Shown here: in pieces, positions 50,161 through 59,298 of the stretch
Layout: every line of letters starts with the position of its first letter
Position numbering within the stretch: the first letter of the stretch is position 1
Assembly (NCBI GenBank): GCA_024637295.1
Contig: JAGXFL010000012.1
Span: 1-64,000 of the forward strand
DNA length: 64,000 bases
From: Sulfuricurvum sp.
GTDB lineage: Bacteria > Campylobacterota > Campylobacteria > Campylobacterales > Sulfurimonadaceae
Direction: 5' to 3'
Program-made: the position numbers and the translations under genes
Notes under the pieces: generated by a model
Told to the model about the DNA's origin: nothing
Database searches by the model: none
Seen by the model: the letters and a program-made list of their open reading frames with translations, nothing else

Positions 50161-51476
50161 AAGGTAGTGATGCTTTCGATGAGTTCAAACGGCGTTAGCG
50201 CGTAATTGTTTTTAGGTGATTTTCCAGCAGCGAGTGCGTGAGCCAAAGAGCCTTGTATAGCGGCTTCAAGCGGATTATAGCCTTGGGCTAACAAAGCTCC
50301 GATGAGTCCGGAGAGGACATCGCCGCTTCCCCCTTTTGCCAAAGCTACTGTGCCGTGAGGATTGATAAAAAAGCGGTCGTGGTGTCCGATGATGACATTG
50401 GCGCCTTTGAGAACTAACACGATGTTAGGAAAAGCAGCACAAAACGCTTCAGCATACTCAAATCGGTTGTTTTGCAAGGTGGTGACATCAATATCCGCAA
50501 TAGTGCAAATGCGCAAAATCTGAGTGAACTCTTTGGGATGAGGGGTCAAGACGATTTGGTCGCGATGCAAAAGTTTAGGAAACATCGTATGGGTGAAAAT
50601 ATCGGCATCTAAAACAACAGGATAATTGTTATCCAGCAGTTTTGTCAGTTCTTCATCGCAAAACTCTGTACCTAAACCCATTCCCAGTGCTATAGCGGTC
50701 GTAGTGGAAGGGAGTGAATGGCTTTGCATCAATTCATGAGGGATTATGATGTTTTCACAGGTGATGAGACTGACCAACCCTGCACCAAAACGCAAGGCAG
50801 CAGAACCCGCAATAACCGATGCCCCGATCTTTTCTCCGCATATCAGACTCAGATGACCGTAGCTTCCTTTGTGGGCAGAGCGGCTTGTGCGATGAGGTAA
50901 TCGCAGATCTGAAGCATCCAGTAGCTGCCATATAGAAGGGGTTTCGTAGCGCACACGTGAAATTCCCAAATCGGCAACTATGAGTTCTCCTAGTACTTCT
51001 TTAGCCGCGTCGCTGAACATTCCAAGTTTCAGACCCCCCATGGTGACAGTTACATCCGCTTTAAATGCATAAGGATCAAGGATACCGTTAGCGTACAGAC
51101 CTGTGGGAACATCACATGAAATCCTAAAAGCATCTGCTGAATTTAGACAACTTAATAGTTCTTGCGTGAGGGAATCAAGCGGGCGATTGAGACCGCTTCC
51201 AAACAGAGCATCAACAATAACGTCATAATGCTGATGGATGTTATGTTTTGTAGAAACACTGTAATCTCCCTCCAGCAATCGCGCAAGGACACGTCCGTCA
51301 CCTCCATTGTTACCTAAACCGCAAACGATAAGGACAGAGCTACCGTGCGCAAAACGTTTACGGATAGTTTGCTCTAGCGCCATTGCGGCATGTTCCATCA
51401 TTAGGGGCTCAGTGAGTCCAAACTGGGTAACGGCACGTTGGTCAAGAGAAGCCGTTTCGATATAAAGGTTTTGCAT
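50157..51476 (-). CDS. nnr: Bifunctional NAD(P)H-hydrate epimerase/dehydratase
   Basis: Nnr repairs hydrated NADH and NADPH. The 439-residue protein has an N-terminal YjeF_N epimerase domain (SSVLIVCGLGNNGGDGRVLARL, VIVDALFGSGLNRPL, ISCDVPTGLYANG) and a C-terminal ADP-dependent dehydratase with KGSYGHLSLICGEKIGASVI, LTPHPKEF, VLKGANVIIG and GGSGDVLSGLIGALLAQGYN. It is shorter than E. coli Nnr but both active domains are seen. The gene is divergent from kdsD with overlapping promoter elements. Confidence 0.95.
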   Translation of the reverse strand: MQNLYIETASLDQRAVTQFGLTEPLMMEHAAMALEQTIRKRFAHGSSVLIVCGLGNNGGDGRVLARLLEGDYSVSTKHNIHQHYDVIVDALFGSGLNRPLDSLTQELLSCLNSADAFRISCDVPTGLYANGILDPYAFKADVTVTMGGLKLGMFSDAAKEVLGELIVADLGISRVRYETPSIWQLLDASDLRLPHRTSRSAHKGSYGHLSLICGEKIGASVIAGSAALRFGAGLVSLITCENIIIPHELMQSHSLPSTTTAIALGMGLGTEFCDEELTKLLDNNYPVVLDADIFTHTMFPKLLHRDQIVLTPHPKEFTQILRICTIADIDVTTLQNNRFEYAEAFCAAFPNIVLVLKGANVIIGHHDRFFINPHGTVALAKGGSGDVLSGLIGALLAQGYNPLEAAIQGSLAHALAAGKSPKNNYALTPFELIESITTL

Positions 51477-51504
51477 AAATGCACCTGTTTTGAAGGGTTA
51501 TTGG

Positions 51505-51512
51505 AGTATAAT
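51505..51512. promoter_or_regulatory. Overlapping divergent -10 elements for nnr and kdsD
   Basis: On the plus strand TATAAT (51507-51512) ends six bases before the kdsD ATG. On the minus strand TATACT (51510-51505) lies 28 bases before the nnr ATG. The two boxes share four bases, so the two genes may compete for polymerase. Confidence 0.45.
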
Positions 51513-51518
51513 CATTCC

Positions 51519-52487
51519 ATGAATAACGATTATATCGCAATAGCCAAAAAGACACTTGAAATCGAGGCGCATTCCTTGCGCGATGCGATGGAAACCATCG
51601 GAGAAGAGATTACCCGTACGGTAGAGACCATTCTCGCTTGTCGCGGAAAATTGGTGATCACGGGTGTGGGCAAATCAGGACTTATTGGTGCCAAGATGGC
51701 AGCGACATTTGCTTCTACTGGGACACCGAGTTTCTTTCTTCATCCAACGGAAGCGCTGCATGGTGACTTGGGGATGATTGGCAAAGAGGACGTAGTATTA
51801 GCCATTAGCTACAGCGGTGAGAGTCCAGAGCTTAGTTCCATCTTACCTCATATCAAACGTTTTAATATCCCACTCATCGGGATGACCCGAAACGCAGAAT
51901 CGACATTGGGACGCTACAGTGATGAAGTGATCAATATTAATGTCACTCAAGAAGCGTGTCCTTTGGATATCGCTCCGACGAGTTCGACGACGTTGACGCT
52001 TGCTATGGGGGATGCTCTTGCGGTGTGTCTGATGAAGGCGCGTAATTTTCAAAAAGAAGATTTTGCTTCGTTTCATCCGGGCGGTGCGTTGGGCAAAAAA
52101 CTGTTTGTCAAAGTAAGTGATTTGATGCGCACCCAAAACCTCCCGATTGTGGATGAAAATACGCCACTTAAAGAGGCTATTCTGACACTGAGTGAGGGGA
52201 GATTAGGAACGGTAATGCTGACCAATAGCGAGGGAAAACTCTCAGGGTTGTTGAGTGACGGAGATATTCGCCGTGCCTTGATGAATGCCGATTTTTCACT
52301 TGAAGCACCCGCTAGCCAATATGCAACGCACAATCCGTTTACCATAAGTGATGCAACACTGCTGGCCTCCGATGCACTCGTACTCATAGAGACTAAAAAA
52401 ATACAGTTGCTGGTGGTGACCGATTCCGCTGGCGAAATACAAGGTGTTTTGCACCTTCACACTCTTGTGGAAGCAGGTATCTCATGA
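51519..52487 (+). CDS. kdsD: Arabinose-5-phosphate isomerase (KdsD/KpsF family)
   Basis: KdsD turns ribulose-5-phosphate into arabinose-5-phosphate for Kdo, the inner sugar of lipopolysaccharide. The 322-residue protein has an SIS domain (VITGVGKSGLIGAKMAATFA, FFLHPTEALHGDLGMI, AISYSGESPEL) and two CBS domains at the C-terminus (KVSDLMRTQNLPIVDENT, LLSDGDIRRALM). ATG 51519 fits the usual N-terminus; there is no well-placed ribosome site and the -10 box is very close, so the mRNA may be leaderless. ATGA overlaps the next gene. Confidence 0.95.
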   Translation: MNNDYIAIAKKTLEIEAHSLRDAMETIGEEITRTVETILACRGKLVITGVGKSGLIGAKMAATFASTGTPSFFLHPTEALHGDLGMIGKEDVVLAISYSGESPELSSILPHIKRFNIPLIGMTRNAESTLGRYSDEVININVTQEACPLDIAPTSSTTLTLAMGDALAVCLMKARNFQKEDFASFHPGGALGKKLFVKVSDLMRTQNLPIVDENTPLKEAILTLSEGRLGTVMLTNSEGKLSGLLSDGDIRRALMNADFSLEAPASQYATHNPFTISDATLLASDALVLIETKKIQLLVVTDSAGEIQGVLHLHTLVEAGIS

Positions 52488-53506
52488 TGAGACTTAACAA
52501 ATTTATCGCCCATTACTCGACTTATTCGCGTCGAGAGGCGGACCAGGCCATTTTGGACGGATATGTCCGTATTGATGGCGAGATTGAAAAAAATCCAGCG
52601 CTTCAAGTCGATGAGCGCAAGGTCGATGTCACTATCAGTGGCAATAAAGTGACTCCCAATGATCAATTTACGGTGATTGTCTATAATAAACCGCGCGGTG
52701 AATTGGTGACCAAAAAAGATCCGCAAGGACGAAAAACGATTTACGATTCCTTGTCAAAAAGTTATCGCCACTTTATCCCTGTGGGACGATTGGACTTTGC
52801 GTCTGAGGGGTTATTGCTTCTCACTGATGCTTCACGTGTTGCAACGGCGCTTATGACTTCCAAGATGGAGCGTGTCTATCGTATCAAGATCAAAGGTGCG
52901 GTCAGCGAAGCGATGAAAGTAGCCATGGGTGAAGGATTGGAGCTTGAGGATGCGAGTGCCGGTGCGCATGAGCACGCTGAGGCCGGACCTATGAGTTTTG
53001 CCCCTTTTTATGCCTATCAAGTGCAAAAAGATCAAGGGGATTACTCGATTCTCAAAGTGGCCATCGGAGAGGGGCAAAATCGTGAACTACGACGTTTCTT
53101 TGCCCATTTTGGAGCAGAGATCGTGGATTTAAAACGTCTGAGTTTTGGCGGCATTGATTTGAACAATCTTCCGACGGGAAAAGTGCGCTTTTTGGAACGT
53201 GCTGAGTACACGTCACTTCGAGCGTTTGTCGATGGGATCGAGCGAACGACTACGCAAAAAGAGAAGCAGCAAAAAGCGGCGCAAAGCCCTTTTGGAAAAG
53301 AACGTAAAAAATCGGACAAAGAGAGTGTGGCAAGTGATGCACCAATCGCTCCTAAACCGCTTTTCACCAAAGAAAAAGCAAAGCCTGTGAAAAGAACGTT
53401 TATCAAAGACAAAGAAAAGTCCAAAGCAAATGCCATGACAGACAGCTTCGGAACCAATAAATACAATCCAGCTAAAAAATACGCCATGGGGAGCAAAAAG
53501 AAATGA
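52484..53506 (+). CDS. RluB/RsuA-type pseudouridine synthase with a basic tail
   Basis: The 340-residue protein starts with an S4 RNA-binding domain (RLNKFIAHYSTYSRREADQA) and has the RsuA/RluB catalytic motif PVGRLDFASEGLLLLTDA with the catalytic Asp, then KVAIGEGQNRELRRFFAHFG. It probably modifies a uridine in 23S or 16S rRNA; RluB-like is the best guess. The last 100 residues or so are a Lys-rich, low-complexity tail not found in the short family members. The start overlaps the kdsD stop (ATGA); the next Met is one codon later. Confidence 0.9.
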   Translation: MMRLNKFIAHYSTYSRREADQAILDGYVRIDGEIEKNPALQVDERKVDVTISGNKVTPNDQFTVIVYNKPRGELVTKKDPQGRKTIYDSLSKSYRHFIPVGRLDFASEGLLLLTDASRVATALMTSKMERVYRIKIKGAVSEAMKVAMGEGLELEDASAGAHEHAEAGPMSFAPFYAYQVQKDQGDYSILKVAIGEGQNRELRRFFAHFGAEIVDLKRLSFGGIDLNNLPTGKVRFLERAEYTSLRAFVDGIERTTTQKEKQQKAAQSPFGKERKKSDKESVASDAPIAPKPLFTKEKAKPVKRTFIKDKEKSKANAMTDSFGTNKYNPAKKYAMGSKKK

Positions 53507-53901
53507 AAACACTCAAGTTTCCAACCAGTCACAAAACGCAGTTGATGGATATTACCGCAGAAGTCAAAGAAGCGGTGATCAAATCAGGTATTAAAGAAGG
53601 AATATGTGTGGTCTTTACTCCGCATACTACGGGGAGTATCTTTTTGTTTGAAAATGCCGATCACAACCTTCGCCGGGATCTTTTGCTCGCACTTAGTCGT
53701 GTGATCCCTGCGGAAGAGACCTATTCACATGTCGGCGACAATGCAGCCGCGCATCTCAAGGCATCGCGCATGGGTGCATCGGTGAGTATTCCTGTAGTTG
53801 ATGGACGTCCGATCTTTGGAAAATGGCAGGGAGTCTTTTTTGGTGAATTTGACGGACCGCGCCAGGCACGCGAAGTAATGATCAAGGTCATTGCAGGTTA
53901 A
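53503..53901 (+). CDS. YjbQ/UPF0047 family protein
   Basis: A 132-residue protein of the UPF0047 family, seen in the segment GICVVFTPHTTGSIFLFENA and the His-containing ETYSHVGDNAAAHLKASRMG plus the end PIFGKWQGVFFGEFDGPR. The family forms trimers around conserved His residues; weak thiamin phosphate synthase activity has been described for some members, but the cellular role is unclear. It is coupled to the pseudouridine synthase by ATGA and followed after 2 bases by rarA. Confidence 0.92.
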   Translation: MKTLKFPTSHKTQLMDITAEVKEAVIKSGIKEGICVVFTPHTTGSIFLFENADHNLRRDLLLALSRVIPAEETYSHVGDNAAAHLKASRMGASVSIPVVDGRPIFGKWQGVFFGEFDGPRQAREVMIKVIAG

Positions 53902-53903
53902 TT

Positions 53904-55085
53904 GTGGCCGATTTCACTTATCTGCTACGCCCCAAGACATTTGATGAGGTAGTGGGGCAAGAGCACCTATGTGCAATGGGCAGCCCCTTACGTTCATTGT
54001 GTGAGAGTGGCAATTTAACGCACTCCTTTTTTTATGGACCACCGGGTTGCGGCAAGACGACGTTGGCCCGTATTATCGCCTCTGTGATGGAACTCCCTTT
54101 TTATGAATTCAATGCTACTTCTCTCAAAATAGAAGAGTTGCGTAAAATCTTCAACCAATACGAAAATGCGCTCACCAAACCGCTTATTTTTATCGATGAG
54201 GTACATCGCTTGGCTAAGAACCAGCAAGAGGTGTTATTACCGGTTATGGAACAAAACAGCGTGTTAGTGATCGGTGCATCGACAGAAAATCCCTATTTTA
54301 GCCTGACTGCGGCGATGCGATCACGCTCACTGCTGTTTGAACTCCAAACGATCGGTGTTAAGTCGTTAGAGGATTTGTTAGGGCGTACCAAAATGGTAAT
54401 GGACGATGAGGCGCAAGAATATCTGATTGCCAGTTCAGGTGGCGACGCGCGCGCGATGCTCAAACTCCTTGAAGTAGCAAGTGCGTTGGATAAGCCTATA
54501 ACGCTAGGATTGCTCAAATCGCTTCGCCCTACTGCACAGGCCCTTGGTAGTTCAGAAGCGGGGGTCCATTACGATTTGGCGTCTGCTCTCATCAAAAGTA
54601 TCCGAGGAAGCGATGCAGATGCGGCGATCTATTATCTCGCAAGGCTTATCGAGGGGGGTGAACCGCCAGAGTTTATCGCGCGACGACTTGTGATTTTAGC
54701 CAGTGAAGATGTAGGAAATGCCAATCCGCAAGCATTGACACTGTGCACCTCGGCCATGATGAGTGTCAAACAAATCGGTTACCCTGAATCGCGTATTATT
54801 TTGGCGCAAGCGGTGATCTATCTGTGTGCTTCTCCTAAATCCAACACGGCCTATAATGCGATCAATGATGCCCTAGAAGCGGTGCGAAGTGGAATTATCT
54901 TAGAGATTCCCGATGCTATTCGTCCCCGAGGACAAAACTATCTTTATCCTCATGAATATGGGGGATGGGTACAGCAACAGTACCTTTCCAAACCCCTAAA
55001 ATTTGTGGAATATAAAAATAGCGGTTATGAAGCAAAAATGGGTGAGTGGATGGAAAAAGTGTGGAATAAAGGCTCAAAGAGCTAG
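53904..55085 (+). CDS. rarA: Replication-associated recombination protein A (AAA+ ATPase)
   Basis: RarA (MgsA) is an AAA+ protein related to clamp loaders and acts at stalled replication forks. The 393-residue protein shows RPKTFDEVVGQEHL, Walker A in FYGPPGCGKTTLARII, Walker B in LIFIDEVHRLAKNQQ, sensor 1 in VIGASTENPYFSL and the arginine-finger region AMRSRSLLFEL. The C-terminal domain has SIRGSDADAAIYYLARLIEG and LVILASEDVGNANPQAL. It starts at GTG, 2 bases after the YjbQ gene, and its end overlaps the convergent PAP2 gene by 12 bases. Confidence 0.95.
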   Translation: MADFTYLLRPKTFDEVVGQEHLCAMGSPLRSLCESGNLTHSFFYGPPGCGKTTLARIIASVMELPFYEFNATSLKIEELRKIFNQYENALTKPLIFIDEVHRLAKNQQEVLLPVMEQNSVLVIGASTENPYFSLTAAMRSRSLLFELQTIGVKSLEDLLGRTKMVMDDEAQEYLIASSGGDARAMLKLLEVASALDKPITLGLLKSLRPTAQALGSSEAGVHYDLASALIKSIRGSDADAAIYYLARLIEGGEPPEFIARRLVILASEDVGNANPQALTLCTSAMMSVKQIGYPESRIILAQAVIYLCASPKSNTAYNAINDALEAVRSGIILEIPDAIRPRGQNYLYPHEYGGWVQQQYLSKPLKFVEYKNSGYEAKMGEWMEKVWNKGSKS

Positions 55086-55685
55086 ATTAGGCTTTTGTTT
55101 CCAGTAATAGAGAATAAGAGATACAGACAGTACTCCGGTCAAAGCACCCCCTAAAACATCACTTGGAAAGTGAGCTCCAATCGCTATACGACTTATACCG
55201 ATGGCAACAGCAGCGATCCATAGCATAGGACTAAGTCTCGGCCATAAATAGCTTATGGCCATTGCCAAGGCAAACGCAGTTGCCGTGTGTCCTGATGGAA
55301 ATGAGGTCAGTGCTCGATCAAGGTGAAAAAAATCAAATCCGTACAATTTATTGTCGAAAAGTTCTGAGGGTCTATACCGTCCTGCGATGACTTTGATGAT
55401 ATCCGCTATTATCCCTGAAACGGCAACGGCTGCAAATAAAAACAGCAATCTATTCGCCCATAGAGGCTGTTTCCAATAAAAATGGAAAAGCAAAGCCCCA
55501 AGAGCAAATCCGATCAAATAAACAGTAGATTCTCCAAATTGGGTAATCATGATAAAAATCTCTTTATCCGTTTGCCTTAGATGCGTATGACACCATAGAG
55601 CAATGGATTGATCAAAAAGAAGATAGCTCAAAACGATTAAAATAAGTGTGGCAACCGATAGAAGAAGTGTGTTTTTTGAGATCAT
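55074..55685 (-). CDS. PAP2-family membrane phosphatase
   Basis: A 203-residue inner-membrane protein with about five helices and all three PAP2 motifs: KVIAGRYRPSE (KxxxxxxRP), TSFPSGHTATAFA (PSGH) and ISRIAIGAHFPSDVLGG (SRxxxxxHxxxD). Such enzymes remove phosphates from lipids such as undecaprenyl pyrophosphate or lipid A. Its place after an ArnT-like transferase and a GT9 enzyme fits lipid A or carrier-lipid remodelling, but the substrate is not shown by the sequence. ATGA overlaps the gene upstream. Confidence 0.92.
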   Translation of the reverse strand: MISKNTLLLSVATLILIVLSYLLFDQSIALWCHTHLRQTDKEIFIMITQFGESTVYLIGFALGALLFHFYWKQPLWANRLLFLFAAVAVSGIIADIIKVIAGRYRPSELFDNKLYGFDFFHLDRALTSFPSGHTATAFALAMAISYLWPRLSPMLWIAAVAIGISRIAIGAHFPSDVLGGALTGVLSVSLILYYWKQKPNLAL

Positions 55686-57124
55686 TTTTTACCTTGGTAA
55701 TTGGTGCATTGGACAAACTCCACCGTGTCGACTTTGCCTTCGTTTAGAAAAATAGTACGCTTTCCTAGCGGTATTTGTGCATCGCATTGGAGTGTTAAAA
55801 GTTCGTTCTCATCATTGAAATGGGAATGAAGGATGATCAGATCATATCCAATGGGCGATTCGTTTTCCCATAAAGTAAACTGACGATTGTACTCATCCAA
55901 TACAAATGTTTTGATTCCGTAGGGCTTGCTGTAATAATTTAATCGGCTTCCATAGCTCCAATTTATGACGGCGAGGGCTTTTTTGGGTGAAGAGATTTTT
56001 TCCAAATGTTTCGCTGCTGTACGGGTTTGGATCTCAAATCCGTAAATATCTCTAAAAGGGGATTTATAATCAGGAAACGTACCCCATTTTCCATAGAGCT
56101 CGGCGTGAATGACGGCGCTTAAAAGGAGTGAGAATATCACAACACCACGTGTAATGGAAGCACATTTTGAGCTTGATTGCATGAATGCAACGGTCCCAAT
56201 AGGGATAAAGAGGCAATAAAACAGTGCGGGCCAATGGGGCAATACAGGTTTTAGAAATGAGGTCCCGATAAAAAAAAGCTCAATGGATAAACCGATCCAA
56301 GCCGCCAAAAGAAGGGGAGATTTTTGAGAGCGAAGGGATGTTACCAGTCCATAAAATGCGAGAATAAACAAAAAAGGGTTATACGCGGCAAATTGTGCAA
56401 TGGTGGAGCGGATAAACGGTTTGAATTCCAGCGAGCTATTGCCCGTGACATGAGCAGATTGGTAGGTAAAGCTGATCCAATCATGGGAAGCATTCCAGAG
56501 TATTACAGGTAAGATCATAACAAAGCCTACGATTGCCGTTGCCAATATACGTGGGTTGATGAGCAGATCGTAACGTTTTTTGATCATGATGTACACAAGC
56601 AAAGGTAGGACCAATAACACGGCGGTATATTTTGCCAATCCGGCCAGTCCTAACAATGCACCAAGCCATAGATAGTTTTTGAGTTTACCCTCATTTTCAA
56701 TACGTAACACGCTCATGATAAGGGGATAGATGAGGGCGAGTAAAAAATTCTCAGGCAGCAGCATAAGCCCGATCGCCCCAAACATAAAGGAACTGTTAAG
56801 TGCTGCGGTTGCCCATAGTGCCTGTTTGGGTGTGGCATTGATGAAGAGCATGAAACGATAACACTGCCATGAAATAATAGCCATGAGAACGATGGCCGGG
56901 ATACGAGCGGTTAGTACGCTGTCTGAGAAAAGGTAAAGCATCGCAGCTTGAACCCATCCGACAAGGGGAGGATGATCGACGTAGCTTAGGTCAAGGTAAT
57001 GTCCATAGAGGACATAGTGGGCTTCGTCAACACCTAACCCAAAAGAGGGGGCGACAATAAGACGTATTGCCGTAAAGAGAGCAATCAACCAAAAGATATT
57101 TTTGTGGCTCATTATCAAATTCAA
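55682..57124 (-). CDS. ArnT-like (GT39/GT83) membrane glycosyltransferase
   Basis: The 480-residue protein has about 11 membrane helices and a soluble C-terminal domain. The PMT-type acidic motif is GLGVDEAHYVLYG followed by LDLSYVDHPPLVGWVQA, as in enzymes using polyprenyl-phosphate sugars, including ArnT. The start has two close Met codons (MNLIMSHK). The sugar and acceptor, lipid A or a protein, cannot be decided. It sits between GT9 and PAP2 genes with 4-base overlaps on both sides. Confidence 0.88.
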   Translation of the reverse strand: MNLIMSHKNIFWLIALFTAIRLIVAPSFGLGVDEAHYVLYGHYLDLSYVDHPPLVGWVQAAMLYLFSDSVLTARIPAIVLMAIISWQCYRFMLFINATPKQALWATAALNSSFMFGAIGLMLLPENFLLALIYPLIMSVLRIENEGKLKNYLWLGALLGLAGLAKYTAVLLVLPLLVYIMIKKRYDLLINPRILATAIVGFVMILPVILWNASHDWISFTYQSAHVTGNSSLEFKPFIRSTIAQFAAYNPFLFILAFYGLVTSLRSQKSPLLLAAWIGLSIELFFIGTSFLKPVLPHWPALFYCLFIPIGTVAFMQSSSKCASITRGVVIFSLLLSAVIHAELYGKWGTFPDYKSPFRDIYGFEIQTRTAAKHLEKISSPKKALAVINWSYGSRLNYYSKPYGIKTFVLDEYNRQFTLWENESPIGYDLIILHSHFNDENELLTLQCDAQIPLGKRTIFLNEGKVDTVEFVQCTNYQGKK

Positions 57125-58347
57125 GCGAAGCGGCTAGAGCCAAGCGAAGGTGAGAGAATTGAATACACATAGTCAACACTCAATACTTGCATACATACAT
57201 TGTCGTCACACGATGTTTTACGGTGGTTTGCCGCACTCACACACGGTGAACACGCAAGTCCTGCATAAATAGGTGTAGTGAGTCCCAATGAGCCATAGAG
57301 CTTTGGTGTTTCGGGGCCAAAAAATACAAATGAGGGCATTGCTGTGACGGCTGAAAAGTGCCCTGGACCTGAATCGTTAGAGAGCATGAATTCACTCACT
57401 TCGTACAATGCGACGAGTTCGGCAAAGGTGGTCTTACCCGAAAAATTGACACAGCGATCACTTTGCAATGTGTCAGGGATCTTTTGCAATCCATCAAACT
57501 CAGCAGGCGCTCCGGTAAGTAGAATCAGGACATCGTCGTAAGTTTCCAAGATCTTGCGTGCGAGCTGGATGTAACTTTCTTGTGCCCATCGTCGTAGAGG
57601 CATAAGGTCACTGGCATTGGCATTAAGTAACACAATACGGTGTTTTAGCGGATCATAAATAGGAGCGTAGGAGTGTATTTTAGAGCGCATAGCGGTTTTT
57701 GCATCATCGCTTACCGTTACTTTGTTCAAAACAATCTCATCATCACCGACCACGGTTTTGGAGTAAGGGGTCTCTTTTTTATCAACGAGTAACGCATTGA
57801 CAAGTGCGATGAAGTTTTTGGCGATGTGCATGTGGGGATTGTAGGCTACTTCATGAGTGAGCATGGAGCCGCGATAGAGTCCTTCGTTGTAAAATGCATG
57901 AAAACCAACACGTCGTGATGCTCCGCTAAATCCTGTCAGCAAAGCGGTAAAACGGGAAAAAAGTTCCAAGTCGATGACGGTATCAATTTTCTTAGAGCGT
58001 GTCCACCAAAAAAATCGAAGAGTATCGGTGAAAAGAGAGACAAGACTCTCCTCACGAATTGTGAAAATATTGGCTTCTGGGACGGTATTAAGGAGATCGA
58101 GACTGGGTTTGTTTTTTTTGAAAATAACAAAGTGCAAATTGGCATTGAAAGTAGTCTTGAGTTTTTGCATGGCAGGGTCGACGAGAATGGTACTACCCAT
58201 CTCGGAAAGCTCTACTAAAAGGATATTGGTAGGACGATCCGTTTGCTGACTGGGGATAAACCGTGTGAGTTTCTTGAGTAGACTTCCCACAAAACATAAC
58301 GGTACACCGACCCAGTAATCGACGGCTCTCATGGTATCAACGTGCAT
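57121..58347 (-). CDS. Glycosyltransferase family 9 (heptosyltransferase-like)
   Basis: The 408-residue protein has the GT9 pattern: NILLVELSEMGSTILVDPAM at the N-terminus, IDTVIDLELFSRFTALLTGF, RIVLLNANASDLMPLRRW, ILLTGAPAEFDGLQKIP and the nucleotide-sugar site FMLSNDSGPGHFSAVTAMPS. Pairs of cysteines near the end (AGLACSPCVSAAN, DDNVCMQVL) are typical for some members. GT9 enzymes add heptose or similar sugars to the lipopolysaccharide core. The gene is coupled to the ArnT-like gene by a 4-base overlap. Confidence 0.9.
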   Translation of the reverse strand: MHVDTMRAVDYWVGVPLCFVGSLLKKLTRFIPSQQTDRPTNILLVELSEMGSTILVDPAMQKLKTTFNANLHFVIFKKNKPSLDLLNTVPEANIFTIREESLVSLFTDTLRFFWWTRSKKIDTVIDLELFSRFTALLTGFSGASRRVGFHAFYNEGLYRGSMLTHEVAYNPHMHIAKNFIALVNALLVDKKETPYSKTVVGDDEIVLNKVTVSDDAKTAMRSKIHSYAPIYDPLKHRIVLLNANASDLMPLRRWAQESYIQLARKILETYDDVLILLTGAPAEFDGLQKIPDTLQSDRCVNFSGKTTFAELVALYEVSEFMLSNDSGPGHFSAVTAMPSFVFFGPETPKLYGSLGLTTPIYAGLACSPCVSAANHRKTSCDDNVCMQVLSVDYVYSILSPSLGSSRFA

Positions 58348-58374
58348 GCATCATCCTACGAATAATATGGGGTA

Positions 58375-59298
58375 TTATAGTAGCTTTTTCCCTCGAAGCC
58401 AAATGACCAATCCAGGAAGGCTCGAAATAATAAGCATAACTCCATAGAGGATGGAGACAGATAGAATCATCTCTTTGGAAGCACCGATGAGGAGAAATAT
58501 ACCCACCATAGCACTCTCGCGCACTCCCCATCCCGCTAAGGAGATAGGTATGATGGTGAGTAAAAAGACAGGGGGCACAGCGACTAAAAAGACACCCAGC
58601 GGCAATGTCATCCCAATGGCAAGTGAGAGTTCATACAGTGCTAAAATAGAGAGAAAATGGATGATGACGGAGAGGGAAATTTGAGAAACAATGGCTTGTT
58701 TATTGGCATATACCTGTCGAAATCGGCTTGAGAGATTGGCGAATATACGTGTGATCCGATAGTTTTGAAGCCAAGTGATTTTACGCAATAAAATCAACAA
58801 AGTAAAACCTGCAATGCCCCCTATACTGATGGCATTGATGAGATTAAATAGCCACATTGGTAGCAGATGATCGCTGCTGAGATTTGCGATGAGGTTAAGG
58901 ATGAGCAATCCTGCAAGTCCAACGATACGGTCGATAAAGATACCGGAAAAGGCTTCTCTCTTACTGTACCCCATTTTGCCCAATTCCAAACCGCGAACGG
59001 CATCACCTCCGATACTTCCTGGCAGTGCCTGATTGAAAAAGGCTCCTTTGAAATAGCGTGTGAGATAAAAAGAGAAGGTCTCGTGAAATTTCAGTGCACC
59101 CATAATCAGTGACCAACGATAAGCAGCGAGTGTGGTGCTGGCGAGTTGAAGAAGAATTGCCAAAAGAATAAAACTAGGATTAGAATTGAGAATAATTTTG
59201 CTTAAAAGATTGAAGTCAACCAGGCGTGCCGCAATCCACAGCAGTAGGATAGAGACAATCATTTTTAGGAGGTTGATCAAAATGTCTTTGTTAAACAC
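58375..59298 (-). CDS. UPF0104/LPG-synthase-type transmembrane protein
   Basis: The 307-residue membrane protein has about eight helices and the family mark FNQALPGSIGGDAVRGLEL and GFTLLILLRK-type helices, as in AglD/YbhN proteins (lysylphosphatidylglycerol synthase TM domain). Some relatives move or modify lipid carriers. The start is uncertain: GTG 59298 (VFNKDILINLLKMIV) is chosen because it overlaps the metH stop; an ATG 12 codons later is possible. The longer open frame upstream overlaps metH too far. Confidence 0.8.
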   Translation of the reverse strand: MFNKDILINLLKMIVSILLLWIAARLVDFNLLSKIILNSNPSFILLAILLQLASTTLAAYRWSLIMGALKFHETFSFYLTRYFKGAFFNQALPGSIGGDAVRGLELGKMGYSKREAFSGIFIDRIVGLAGLLILNLIANLSSDHLLPMWLFNLINAISIGGIAGFTLLILLRKITWLQNYRITRIFANLSSRFRQVYANKQAIVSQISLSVIIHFLSILALYELSLAIGMTLPLGVFLVAVPPVFLLTIIPISLAGWGVRESAMVGIFLLIGASKEMILSVSILYGVMLIISSLPGLVIWLRGKKLL

